This document shows positions 49,421 to 60,991 of a DNA stretch of 64,000 bases, piece after piece. The stretch comes from Heterocephalus glaber (taxonomy: Eukaryota; Chordata; Mammalia; Rodentia; Bathyergidae): the NCBI RefSeq assembly GCF_000247695.1, contig NW_004624732.1, positions 44,527,722 through 44,591,721 on the forward strand, in the 5' to 3' direction. Position 1 is the stretch's first letter, and every line of letters starts with the position of its first letter. The notes below the pieces were generated by a model, which worked only from the letters and a program-made list of their open reading frames with translations, did no database searches and was not told the DNA's origin. The translations under genes and the position numbers were made by a program.

Positions 49421-50849
49421 AGTATAGAAATAGAACATCAGATTTTGGGCCATTGTCTTTCAAAACACAATTCACTTCATTGCAATATACATTATATGGT
49501 CAATACATATTTGTCAGTCAGTGAATTTTTTCCAAACCCAAGGATAATCCTTTAGAGCATGAGTGTATCTGACACAAGGTTATATTTGATAAACAAATAT
49601 TAGCAAATTAATCTATGTAATAATTACATCGACTATGATTCTTGAAATAAAATGCAAAATTACCTAACAATTTACTTTTATTCCAATCTTGTAGTCTATG
49701 TGGAACACCTTTGATTTAGATAAAAGCGCCTTTCCTAGAACTCTCTAGATTTATATACTTATAATATTGAGAATATACTATCGATACAAAAGTAACAATC
49801 TTGTAACTACATGATAGATAAATTCACTAATATTCTAAGATATAATTTTGAATTTCTTTTGGAAGGTAGAGTAATAGAGGAACAGTAAATGATTCCTTAT
49901 TTCCTGTCAATTATTTGATAATTTGTTAGTAGTCATATTTGAATGTTTACTTTTTTGCATATGTTTAATTTTGAAACAGAATTGAGAACATTCTGTCCTT
50001 TATATTTTCAGCATGATAATGTACCTCTATTTTAACTTCCTTTATCTCTGGATTGCATAATTTCTAAATGGAGAGATATTGTTGAATTTTAATTAAGGGT
50101 GATGTTAAAATACTGGTGCTTTAAATTTAATAAACTAGAAAGACACAGGTTTTAGGAAAGTAAAAGGTAGCACAGGGTGTAGATCACAAAGTGAGCATTT
50201 ATTTACAATTTTTTTAATTACATGTGTAACATGTTCCAGAAGTTAGATTTTGAGTAAATGTCCAATTATAATTATGATTCAATATTCCCTTAACACAAAG
50301 AAAAATGTTGTTTTAGTATTCTAGATCCCAAGGGTATGAAAAGGAAATAAAACTGATACTTTGAAGCACATGATGTATTTTATAAGTGTCATTTCATAAC
50401 AATTTACTATGACTAGGCATTTATAAGGATTTCACCCATGGTCAGAAGTGTATTTTATTATTAAGGTTATGAAAACTGTTTAGCTCTACTGGTATTAGCA
50501 TTTTAAAATATGAAACCCTTTTTCCAACATAATACAATATTCTGTATTCTTCATTATCTGTTGATTGAAATATTATACAGTAGTAGAAAGGCTAATGTAA
50601 TTTATCACTAATGAATTTGTATTTTATCAACACTCAGATTCTACATATATTTGAAAAATAGTAAATATTCATGAGAGGTACATGATTTCTTCACTATGAT
50701 GTGTTCAGTGTGTATACTGAAACGTGGGTTTTTCCTACACTATTACTCCTTGTAGGAAATGTATTTCAGGACCATTTCACCTCTTTAGGGGTGAAAGCTC
50801 TTTTGAAAGGATACAGCTTAGTCTGAAGGCTACATTGAAATCAGACAAG
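49421..50849. other. AT-rich interval, nothing assigned
   Basis: Nothing recognised. Confidence 0.4.
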
Positions 50850-51060
50850 CCTGGTTTCTGGCCATGATTCAGTATTTACTCTCTATACATATAATTAAAG
50901 ATAAATAATTTAAGGTTTACATGGCTCAGTTTTCTCATCTGCAAATTAGGGATATCAAGAACATCTATTTCAGTGAGTTATAAAGATTAAATTACTTAGG
51001 ATATGTAAAATAATTTACATATTTACTGGAATACAGTATGATTTAAAGATGTAATTCATA
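50850..51060 (-). mobile_element. MIR, minus strand
   Basis: gcctggtttctggccatg, ctcagttttctcatctgcaa and gttataaagattaaattact follow the reversed MIR core. Confidence 0.65.
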
Positions 51061-51892
51061 TAATTAATATTACTTGTATTATTATGTTAAGACCTCAAAT
51101 CCACTAAAATATAGTATTATTCCACTATAGTAAAGATTATAGACTAGTTATTTAATGAGAGACTGTGTGTCTATAATGTGCTAAAACATGAAAAAGTATA
51201 TAACTCAGTTAATTAAATTATTTATTGAACTTTAAGTGCTTATTGTTGCAACCTTCAAGGTCGTTTTGTGAATAGAAAACAAGCTGGAATATACACTTAA
51301 TTTAGTAAATAAGCATTCATTCAACATTATAAAATATATGCCATCTGCTAATTTTGGGAAAGAAAAAACAGTGTATTTAAAATTAATCTATCAGTAAATA
51401 ACTGAAGTTGCAGAACATCAGGAATACATATTTAAAAGATACTAAGCAGCTATTACTTTCCTTCAGTAAATTGATACATTTCTGAAATTCTACACTTTAA
51501 ATATTTTTAAGGCTTGTATTTAAGAAATATTAAGTTGGTCTAAAATAGTACTTGTGCCTTCTTAGATGACTAGCTTGCTCGTGAAACTGGATGTGACAAA
51601 TAGAATTCAATTGAAATAATTAGTTCTACAAATAACTGTGGAAGTGACCTAGTTTACTTTGGACCAATGCCTCTTATTTTACAGTTGATAAAACTCAGTG
51701 TATACAGTGTCCTTGGTACAACTTAAATGGTGTGCTTAAAAGAAAGCTGGTATTTCTGAGTTTACAGCACATTTTAGCCATGCATACCAATGTAAGAAAT
51801 CATCGAGTGCACATTTCATCTCTTTCGGTTATTCTTACATACACTATCAGGAGAAGGACACATGAGAGCAGAGTCCAGGAAACACATTGATT
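51061..51892. other. AT-rich interval, nothing assigned
   Basis: Nothing recognised. Confidence 0.4.
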
Positions 51893-52525
51893 TGATGAAT
51901 TAGGAACAATGACCAGAGGAACTGGAATTCTTATACCCTGCTGGTGGGAGTGTATAATGGGGTAGCCACTTTGGAAAATAGTCTGAGAGTTTCTCAAAGG
52001 GTAAACATGGATTTGTCATATCAACTGTGTGTACTAAACTCCTTAGTGTGTGCTCCAGGGAACTGAAAACATATATCTGTCAAAACTTGTATACAAATGT
52101 TCATAGCAGCATTATTTGTAGTAGCCAAAAAGTGAAAGCAACTCAATGTCCATTAACAGATAAATGAAAAATAAAATGTGATATATACATATAAGAATAT
52201 TATTCAGCTATAAAAAATGAATATATCAACCACCATACAAATAACTTTTAAAAATATTATTCCAAGTGAAAGAAGCCAGAAACAAGAGATGATGAAATGT
52301 CTAGAATAGGGAAAATTCAAAGCCTAGGGCTTGGGATGAGTAGGATGAGAAGGAATGGAGAACGATTTTTAGTGGGAACAGTTTCTTTGGGGATGATAAT
52401 AATCTTCTAAAACTAATCCTAGTGCTGGTTGTACAATTCCATGGATATGTAGCAAAACATTAAATTGTACACTTTAAATGGGAAAATTGTATATGTGAAT
52501 TATATCTCAATAATGTTATATGGAA
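51893..52525 (+). mobile_element. Old L1 3' end (L1M-type), plus strand
   Basis: ORF2 end phrases (accctgctggtgggagtgt, catagcagcattatttgta, caatgtccattaacagataa) are followed by a typical L1M 3' UTR: aattgtacactttaaatgg and gtgaattatatctcaataat. All frames are broken. Confidence 0.85.
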
Positions 52526-53280
52526 AAATGACTTGTCCATCATGCATGTCCACAGACATTGCAATCAGTTTTATAAACTAGACTATCATGAGTATTTTCA
52601 GGTTTTAAATTCCAAGTAATTGAAACAGGCATTTTGAAGAACAGTAGTCATTGAAATGCATCAAAGCATAAGTGCTCTCCCTGAAGAAACGCTTTAACTT
52701 GTGAGTTTAAATAATAACTCAATTTAATTCATTCCAGGTACATTCTCATTAAAGAAACTGCTGGCCAAAATGTTGAAATAAACATTTAGCTACTAAGTGA
52801 ACAAATTAAACTCCTTTATGATTTAATTGCACCAGTGAGTATTTCTTTTTGGAATGCGTTTCTGGTTTGATACATTTCAATACACATCATGAATTATGTT
52901 GAATGATGGCATTTCAGAATGTGTGTATGTATATGCATATGTATTTTCAAACTGCATTTCAAATATTATTTAAAATATATATGCATGTGTACATATGAAC
53001 ATTCCAATTTCTATGTTTATCTGTATGTATGCAATACAGAAAGACATATTCCAATAAGTCCCGTGCAGTGTAGTCATATTGCAGGGTATATATTTGCCAA
53101 CTAGTTGCAAGCATTAACAGAAATATTCTCTCTTCTTCATTTCATACACAAATATATATGAATATATACCTATATTTGTACAAATACTTGTTAAATTTTA
53201 TTTATCACATAGTATTTGAAGATGGATATATTGAACACCATAGATGTTTTGAAGTACTGAAACTATTTTGAAAAAAAATA
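52526..53280. other. AT-rich interval with alternating purine-pyrimidine words
   Basis: gtgtatgtatatgcatatgt near 52922 and atatgcatgtgtacatatg near 52979; a 61-codon cysteine/tyrosine-rich frame at 52919-53104 is its translation. Confidence 0.4.
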
Positions 53281-53420
53281 TTTTTGAGACAGTGTCTTGC
53301 TATGTAGTCCATGCTAACTTTGAACACACTATGTAGCACAAGCTAGCCTCAAACTCATGGAAATCTTCCTGTCTCAGTCTCCTGAGTCCTGGGATTATAG
53401 GCATACACTACCTTGCCCAG
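53281..53420 (-). mobile_element. B1 SINE with 29-bp internal duplication, minus strand
   Basis: tttttgagacagtgtcttgc opens it and ctgggattataggcataca and cttgcccagc close it. The word ctatgtag recurs 29 bp apart (53300 and 53329), the diagnostic duplication of rodent B1. About 140 bp. Confidence 0.92.
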
Positions 53421-54809
53421 CTTGAGAACTTTTTAGTGCTTAAGAAATATTCAGTATTTCACTACTAGATGTGTACAAATTTATAGTAGTGATTATAAAA
53501 AAGTGACAATCAAATCAAAACAAAACAAAACCATTCAGCCCAAATCTTTCCATCACTGAGATCTCAGTGTAATATTTTGCAGTTAGATTTTTCTCATTGA
53601 ATTTTTACAGTGTTAATTTAAAAAGTAAAACATTTTCCTTCTACTTTATTGATAATCTAATGAAAAATTAGAATTTTTTTCAGTAGAGAATTTATTTGAA
53701 GTGTATCCATGTTTTAAAAAATTTATTTTCTTTGTAGACTCACACTTTTACACAACAATAGTATCTTTATTTTTTCTTACTTAATCTTTGCTCTAGTCAA
53801 CTCTAGCTCTATGCTTATTAAGCATTTTAAGTATGGTCTGAAGATTTGTAACCACCACTTTTGCCTATAGATGAAGCCCACCATTTGCCTTTCTTTCTCT
53901 TATACCTCCTCAAACATCCCTTTTTCTCTGCCCCTCACAGTCAGATAATTATTATAAACATTCACTTTCCCATAAAATCTAAATATGTATAACTTTCCTT
54001 CATATATCTTTAAGTAAGACAGAAAGCTATATGAGTGAAATGGCATAATACACCTTTTGCAATGTAGCCAGGTAGGATTTTTAATATTGTTTAGCTAGAA
54101 ATGTTGTGACAGTCACATTTCTGCCTACTGAGTACTACATTATCAGTTTAACTTGAGCTACATGAATCACGAAGGGACAAAATATAGAACAGAAGAATAC
54201 AGACTCTGCCTTCTCATGTTTGGGCACAGAATGTCAGTCTGAGCAAGGGGATATGATACACAGACTAAGAGCTGAGGGAGGAATCATAACTTGTCCAAAA
54301 CTAAGGACACTGTCCTTCAGGCCAAATAATTCTTAGAATGTATTAGGGTAAACTTTAAATATAGCATGGCAGATTTGCTACCGAGTGATATGTGAGCAAG
54401 AATTTCCCATAAATAACAACAAATGATGCACAAAAGCAGTGCAAGTTAGTGAGGACTAAGAATAGTGGGGGGGTGCATAAAGGACAATCCTTGGCAAAGA
54501 GTAAGTGGAAACAGAGGTGTTTATCCAGGAATGGGACTGAGTCTTTTATTGTTTAGACTCAGTACTTAGACTATCACTTTTAATTTCCTGAATAAAATTA
54601 GGGTTTGGAGATTTATTTTATAACTTTCTGGTTCCATACAATTGTTTTAATCATTTTCATCTACTAACCTTTGCTTATGTCAGCAACTCTTATGGATCAA
54701 TATCTGGTCTTAAATGGGCAGATTTAAATATTATTTTTCAAGTTTCTGGTCCCTATAGTAGCAAAACAAGAAAACAAAATAATGGTAAATATAGTTGATG
54801 CTGGACCAT
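53421..54809. other. AT-rich interval, nothing assigned
   Basis: Nothing recognised. Confidence 0.4.
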
Positions 54810-55125
54810 TTGCGTAGAATATCTTTCCTCCATGTTTTCCACTTGATGAAATACTACTCATCTTTAAGGCTCATGTGAAATGCTACTTCTATGAAGTCTT
54901 TGATGTCCCAGTTGAATTAAATTTTCCTCTGCCATGAAGCCACAAATCTATAGAAGTAATTCTCTTACCGAAGTGAACACTGTTTCAGAGACATTCACTT
55001 GGACCTGAGATTCATTAGGGAAGAGTGTCCATATTATTTAATTTGATATCTATAGTCATTACCACAGTGTCTGAACATGGTACAGATTTGTGAATCCAAT
55101 AAATGATATTTGTGGATTGTCTGTC
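54810..55125 (+). mobile_element. L2 3' portion, plus strand
   Basis: gaaatactactcatctttaa, tgtgaaatgctacttctatg and agtctttgatgtcccagttg, then ccagtgtctgaac-like text and gtgaatccaataaatgatat at the end: the L2 3' end in order. Confidence 0.75.
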
Positions 55126-56041
55126 TTGAGCTTACAATGTTAACATTTCTAGAGAAAATGTCTAGATTTGTCTAGTTCATTTAGCCCCAACAAATAATAT
55201 GTGTTTTTCCATCATGTCTGATCTTCACTTAGAATAGAATAGAAGACATAATACCTGAAAGTCTAATGATTCATCCAATAACAATGCTTGATATGTTAGA
55301 TAAACTAACAAAGTGCGGAATTTCCCTTCACTTTGGACATAGGTCACCTGTTGCTTGTGACCTGCTCCATTTCCTAGTCTTCTCAATTCTCAGGGGGAAG
55401 GTTCTGTCATATCTTAAAATGATGGGACTGTGAGACATGTTTTTCTCATACACACCCTCATGTAGTACACCGTTCATGGAATTGGCTGTGAGGTACCCTC
55501 AAAGGGCCCTTTTTGAAGAAATCTTTCTCATCATCCACTCTTTTCTGCAGAGCTGGAACTTAATAGAGAACTAGTTCAGGTATAGGTACTGAAACTAGAA
55601 AACCCTTCAGAGAGATTTGGGTTTGGAGCCTCTAGTGCCTGGACCAGTATGGCCTACATTTTCTGTACTGTTATAGAAGGAGGCCATGTGCTCTGAGAAA
55701 CTGAAGAAAACAAAAACAAGAGAATTGAACACACATGCAGGGAAAGAAGAGAGATGAGATGGAAATGCACAGAGAGAGCTACTATCCATGGGTCCTTGAT
55801 TACATCTCCTCCCTCAGGGCCAACTACATTTGCAGCTTTGGATTTCACAAGATAGCCTAGTATCTATGTAATACATTTTATTCTTTCTGTAAGGTAGTTA
55901 AATTTGGATTTCTAATAGATGACTACAACAACCTAATTATTTTGCTTTTGTGAAATGCAATGAGTTGGTCAGGAAATTATAGTATTTTCCTGAACAACCT
56001 ACCCAGTGTTCATATCCTCATAATTTGGTGATTGATTTCTC
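55126..56041. other. No recognised feature
   Basis: Overlapping minus frames at 55607-55848 lack support. Confidence 0.4.
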
Positions 56042-56385
56042 ATCTTTTTTTTTTGTTTCAGAGTAATGAGGGATCATTTATTTTTAAAATTTCATTAGTA
56101 TATTCATTTTTCCATTATTTTTATATTCCTTGCTTGGAGTTGATACACGTACATAACGCATCTCAGTTCCTTTATCTTCCCCTTTGTACCCCGCTTCTGT
56201 ATCTCTTGGTCCCCTTCCCATTCGAGAAAGATCTATCTCCCTACTTCCTACTATTTATCTTTTATATTGCTCTTTATTTATAATTTATGTTTTGCATATA
56301 AGAGAAGCCATGTGATATTTCAGCTTTTATTTCATTTAACATTGTGATCTCAAGGTTTCATTTTCCTACAAATGACTCAAGTTTG
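56042..56385 (-). mobile_element. L1 3' end, minus strand
   Basis: A T-run start (complement of the poly(A) tail), a pyrimidine-rich UTR (cttccccttgtacc-like) and, at the right, ataagagaagccatgtgat, ttatttcatttaacattgtg and ttttcctacaaatgactc, the complement of the ORF2/UTR junction. The 83-codon plus frame 56032-56283 lies within it. Confidence 0.75.
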
Positions 56386-59254
56386 TCAGATCTGGTCACC
56401 ACTCCTCAGTGTACCTGGCCTGAGACATTACAGGAGATGTAGGCTTTTTGGCCAATGTTCAGAAACAGATGGATCTAACTGGGCTATACATGAGGTGATG
56501 AGATTATTTCAGTGTTAAAAGAAGTGTCATCCCTTTATTTATTCCAAGAAAAAGAGCAATTCGGGCCATTAGTAATATCCTCATTACTTGCATATGCTAT
56601 AGGAAGATTACCTCAGGGAGTGGGAGGTGTTATTTGGCCCAGAGGAAGTACAGAAATACCTGAAATCAGAGGTAGGAGAAAAGGCTCCATGAAGTAACAG
56701 GGACTCCAGAAGAAAGGTCAGTTGTGGAGCGGGCAGAGCAGAGAAAAATGGTGGAGTGTGAAAGGGGCAGAGCAGAAGGCCAAAACCATGCTAGTGCCTT
56801 TTTGACCAAAAGCTGACACACACTTACTTCAGAAGAGGAAATCTGGGCTGGACTAAGGAAGAGACATTTATTTGAGTGTTTTAGCTGTCACAATGCAGGA
56901 TAAGAGGTTTTTTTTTTTTCAAATTTCCTGTTGTGATTAATCAATTACAATCTTCAGCCAGTTAGCTTTTGAACATTTTGACTATTAGTTTAGTCAGTGC
57001 ATTTTAACAGAGTAGCTGTTGTATCCTGAGCCTTGTGTTACATTATTGCACTAATAGTCCTCCCTCCTATGGGGTCCACAGTCTAGTAGAGGTGACAATA
57101 AAAGGAGAGACATGTATGGCACATGGATATTTAATTGTATATTATGGTAACTGCTATATGCACTTTTCTTAAATCATCTACATCACAGCACCATCCACCA
57201 TTTCCTTTTGGAGTCAAATCTTTTCAGACTAGAAAGGAGATTAAATGCTGAATTTTGTAAACAGCTTTAGGTATCAGTTTTCAACTTTCAAAAACTAACT
57301 TCTAACATCACTTTGCTGAGTTAGAGAACTCAGGAAGTCATTAAGTGTTCTTCTGGCTTTGAGTAATTCAAGTTGGAAAGACAAGTGATGCTGCCTGTGT
57401 GCATGGTGGTCTGGGCTGGAAACAAGGAGAAAGCAGCAACCCGAATGTCTCCTGAAGTTCATACATACCAGTAACATCAGAAGAGGTGTTGTGCCTCTCA
57501 AGATCACCATTTTAAGAAATTCATTTTAGAAAACGATGCAATATATTAAAGTCTCATTAGTTACTTTTCTTAGTCAGATTAATAGGACTAATTAAGAGGT
57601 ATTAATAGGACCAAGGACTGAATTATTCTTCTGAAGTTGGGGTTTTAAGATGGAGGAGAAGACAAAGAACAGCTGCTTCCACCCTCCCCCGATCATTGTG
57701 CTCACCTAGACACCACCACAGCCCATCACTTGCCATTCTAGATCCATGTGGATGGATGCTTTGTCATGCAAGATGTCTCTCATCGCTAGCTAAAAATGAC
57801 TTTAAATCCTAAACAGTAGTATGAAAAATGCCAGAGCACAATTCGATTACTTGTAAAAGTCACTGCATTTGCTCAGTTCTGAAGCACAGCAGTCGGTGTA
57901 CTTAAATAATTAAATAATTAAATGAGTCTGACTGAGGAGCCTAGAGTGAAACCCAGATGTGAGAATAGACATGCTCTGATTCCCAGAGGCAGATCAAGCA
58001 GGGTGGAGAACAAGATATCATAGGATCAGCTGAAAGGCAACCAACGCCTGCCAGTGGGGAGGACAGAATGCTGTGGCTTCGTGTTGTGTGAGTTGACTTG
58101 GACTCCAGATTTGTCCAGATCCTTAGTGTGATATTAATTAGGTGCCCCTGCATCATTTTGGTTTTACTTACTAATCACTACCTCAAGTACCTTTTCTGTC
58201 CTTTATCATTATTAAACTGAAGATTGAATTTCATGACACAGACTTTCATCTGTCCTATATATAACCTTATCATATGTTCAGTTTAGACAGAGATGAAATT
58301 TCTCACTGCTTTCTAACCAGACAACCAGTCATCACATGTGTATTGATTGCCTAAAGTGAGACCAAAGCTGATCTGCTCACTGTAAGGTCCTTGAACTAAG
58401 AGCAGTGATTATATTTTTAAATGGTGGGAAAAATAAAAATAGATATTATTGTTATTATGACACATAAAATATCTTAAAATTCAGATTTCAGTGTTTATAA
58501 ACAAAGCCTTATTAGAATCAGCCACACCCTTTTATTTACTGTGTGTTATGGATGGTATCAAAGTTAAATAGTGGCCACAGAGATTATATAGCCTGAAAAT
58601 ATAAAAAGATTGTAGACCATGGCCTGGAGTATATCTAGAAAAATATGTCAATATCTGGAGTTAGAGAGAAAAGTAACAGAAGTCCTGGCCCTCAGGGGCT
58701 CCCAGGCTAGTGCTCTGAATGGGGTGAGCCCAAAGTGCTGAGTAAAATGAAAGAGAAATCCATATCCCAAAGTGTAAGAATCTGGTGTATATCCAGGATC
58801 AATGGATATCTTTGAAAAATGCACAATGCATTGATAGCTATTTGGAATTGTATTTGCTGTTTTTCCAGAAAAATAAAAAATCTTTTTAATTTCCCTGCCA
58901 GTGTCTTTGGTCAGGTTTTGGTAGAGGTTTTTTAACACAGTTGTGGATTAACAAGTTAGTTATACATGAATTGATCATATCAGATAGTTTGGTTTCCATT
59001 GAGTTACTTGAAAAAAAAGTCTTTTTGTATTGACGTTCATGGGAACTGGCAGCAATGGGAAGGTTGTTTTGATCCAGTTCAGTCCATATTGGATAGTTTA
59101 TTCTGAATCAAAATTAGGTCAAACCAATAATGATGATAATAATAAGAAGAATAGGTATATCAATAGTTCAGGTCACATCATCCCTACTGGTATTAATATA
59201 TAATTTGGACAGCCAACACAAACAAGGTTTCAAAACATGCGCTTTTTTTTAAAG
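56386..59254. other. Mostly single-copy interval, nothing assigned
   Basis: 57030-57160 faintly resembles an ancient repeat (ggtccacagtctagtagagg). Small low-complexity patches at 57901-57922 and 59127-59153. No exon supported. Confidence 0.35.
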
Positions 59255-59490
59255 CTCTTGGTATAGAACAGTGGTTAGAAAAGTGGTCTTTAGAGTCCCA
59301 GACATGGATTCTAGGCCTCATTTGTTCATTACTTGCCTATATGACCATGGTAAATAGCTCCCTAAAAAATAATTCCTTCTTCTCTAAAAGGAAGACAGTA
59401 AATCATCTCTGTTTTATGGGACTGTTGGGATATAGGCAGACAAGGTGATTAGCAGAATGCCTGGTTTATAGCAACAGTATATATTGCCAT
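59255..59490 (-). mobile_element. MIR, minus strand
   Basis: gagtcccagacatggattct, cttgcctatatgaccatgg, tgggactgttgggatatag and agaatgcctggtttatagc follow a reversed MIR. Confidence 0.65.
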
Positions 59491-60680
59491 AGGTATTAAC
59501 AACACTTGCCATTTTGAAAAAAGAGCAGAGATGCAAACACAGTGTAAAAAATCTTATACATCCTAATCTCTAACCCCCCAAACAACTTCCTGCTTAGAGT
59601 TCAAAAATTTGCAGATTTCTTCAATTTGGATTGATCATAAACTATCTAAATACGTTTTAAAAATACAGATTTTGTACTTCTGATTTTTTTGTGTAAGAAA
59701 CCTTGATAATACATCTGGGAATCTGAATTAAAAACAATAATAAACATCTCTTGGGAAGTGGAAATGACTAAAGTCCTTAAAATGATAAAATTGTGAAATA
59801 TCTCAGCAAATAGATAATACCACTATGCTTTACAATGAAACATATTTTAGGAAGATGTGGCAAATGTATAGGTTGAATAGAATAAGTGAAAGTGTCCGTG
59901 ATAAGCTAATATTTCAGAAAATAGAAATTTTTGTGGTGAATATATAATTAATATAAGTCAATCCTCCCAGGGTATATTCTATACTGTTTCTTCTAATTAA
60001 AACCAGAATTAGCCTTTCAATATATTACAATAGCACTTTATAAATTCGTTTTACTTTTTTCACAAGTGTTCTGTTTTTCCCGCTTCAAAGGGCCTGCTTT
60101 TATTCTACTTTAGACATAAGTCCCAATGTTTTACAGACATAAGCTAAGAAGTCTTATTGAGAGGAGAGAAACATTTAGAATAATAGAAGTTGTTACACGC
60201 ACAGTAACAAATGAAATACATCTTTTGTAAATAACTCCCACCAGAAATCTTATATTTCTAGGCGTCTATGCATATACCTTCATATAACAACTTTTGTGTT
60301 CGTAAAACATTCATTGAAGGCAGCTCTGCAGTTTTATAGAAAAACAACGTGCCAGGGATGCAAAAATCTTGCCAGTTCTGTGAAAAATGACACCAATTAA
60401 AGCTTAAATTGCTTGTTTTCTCATAAGGTACATATTTTCATAACTTTGAAATCAAATAATTGCTGCTTTTATATTAAATACAATAAAACAAAAAGGATGC
60501 TAGTTTAGAGGAACTGCTACAAGCATTTTAATATAATTTTCCCACCATTTAAAGTCACAAAATATGGAAAACAAGTCAAGTATGCAAAGTTCCAAGGAGA
60601 TAGAGAAACTCCTTCAGATTATTACATCATTTGTCTTTTGTGTCAGGAAATGTGTATATGATTTCATTGTTTGATTAAAT
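59491..60680. other. AT-rich interval downstream of the candidate gene end
   Basis: No repeat or exon recognised. Confidence 0.4.
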
Positions 60681-60721
60681 GCCAAAAAAGGCACATTGCT
60701 CTTATCTAACTGATTGCAGAT

Positions 60722-60727
60722 TTTATT
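60722..60727 (-). terminator. Poly(A) signal AATAAA of the candidate terminal exon
   Basis: Minus-strand AATAAA about 65 nt past the stop codon. A U/GU-rich stretch (TGTGCCTTTTTTGGC, 60695-60681) lies about 28 nt further on, where a downstream element is expected. Cleavage would fall near 60705. Confidence 0.5.
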
Positions 60728-60791
60728 CATATGAAAAAGTATTTGTTAATGCTTTATCATTAGGAGGATTTTTTTCTTTTTTTTGCTTTTT

Positions 60792-60989
60792 TCAAAACTC
60801 TAAACATTCATTTCCAAAAAAATAATCTTCTAACATTCCAGGCTTTATTTCTTTATTTTGCAACAGTACATGGTACTCAAATTTCTCATACTGAAATCTA
60901 GTCCCTGGTGATTTTGTATCTGCAAACTGAGCAAACAGTTCCTTTATGACTGGAATGAGTGAAGGTGTGTCTGCCTGTGTGTTCAAGGT
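60792..60989 (-). CDS. Candidate terminal coding exon of an unrecognised gene
   Basis: On the minus strand a splice acceptor (GATATATTTTAG, AG at 60991-60990, with a branch-like CCCTAAT about 35 nt upstream) is followed by 65 open codons and TGA at 60794-60792. Then comes a short 3' UTR with AATAAA. The peptide has a mixed, globular-looking composition, unlike the biased frames elsewhere. Residues 24-35 (DTKSPGTRFQYE) fit a degenerate EF-hand loop: D at 1, G at 6, E at 12, with helix-like LIPVIKELFAQFA before and KFEYHVLLQ after; positions 3 and 5 are not acidic, so calcium binding is doubtful. I do not recognise the gene. Upstream exons would lie to the right. It could instead be a decayed exon or chance. 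Confidence 0.5.
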   Translation of the reverse strand, partial: TLNTQADTPSLIPVIKELFAQFADTKSPGTRFQYEKFEYHVLLQNKEIKPGMLEDYFFGNECLEF

Positions 60990-60991
60990 CT

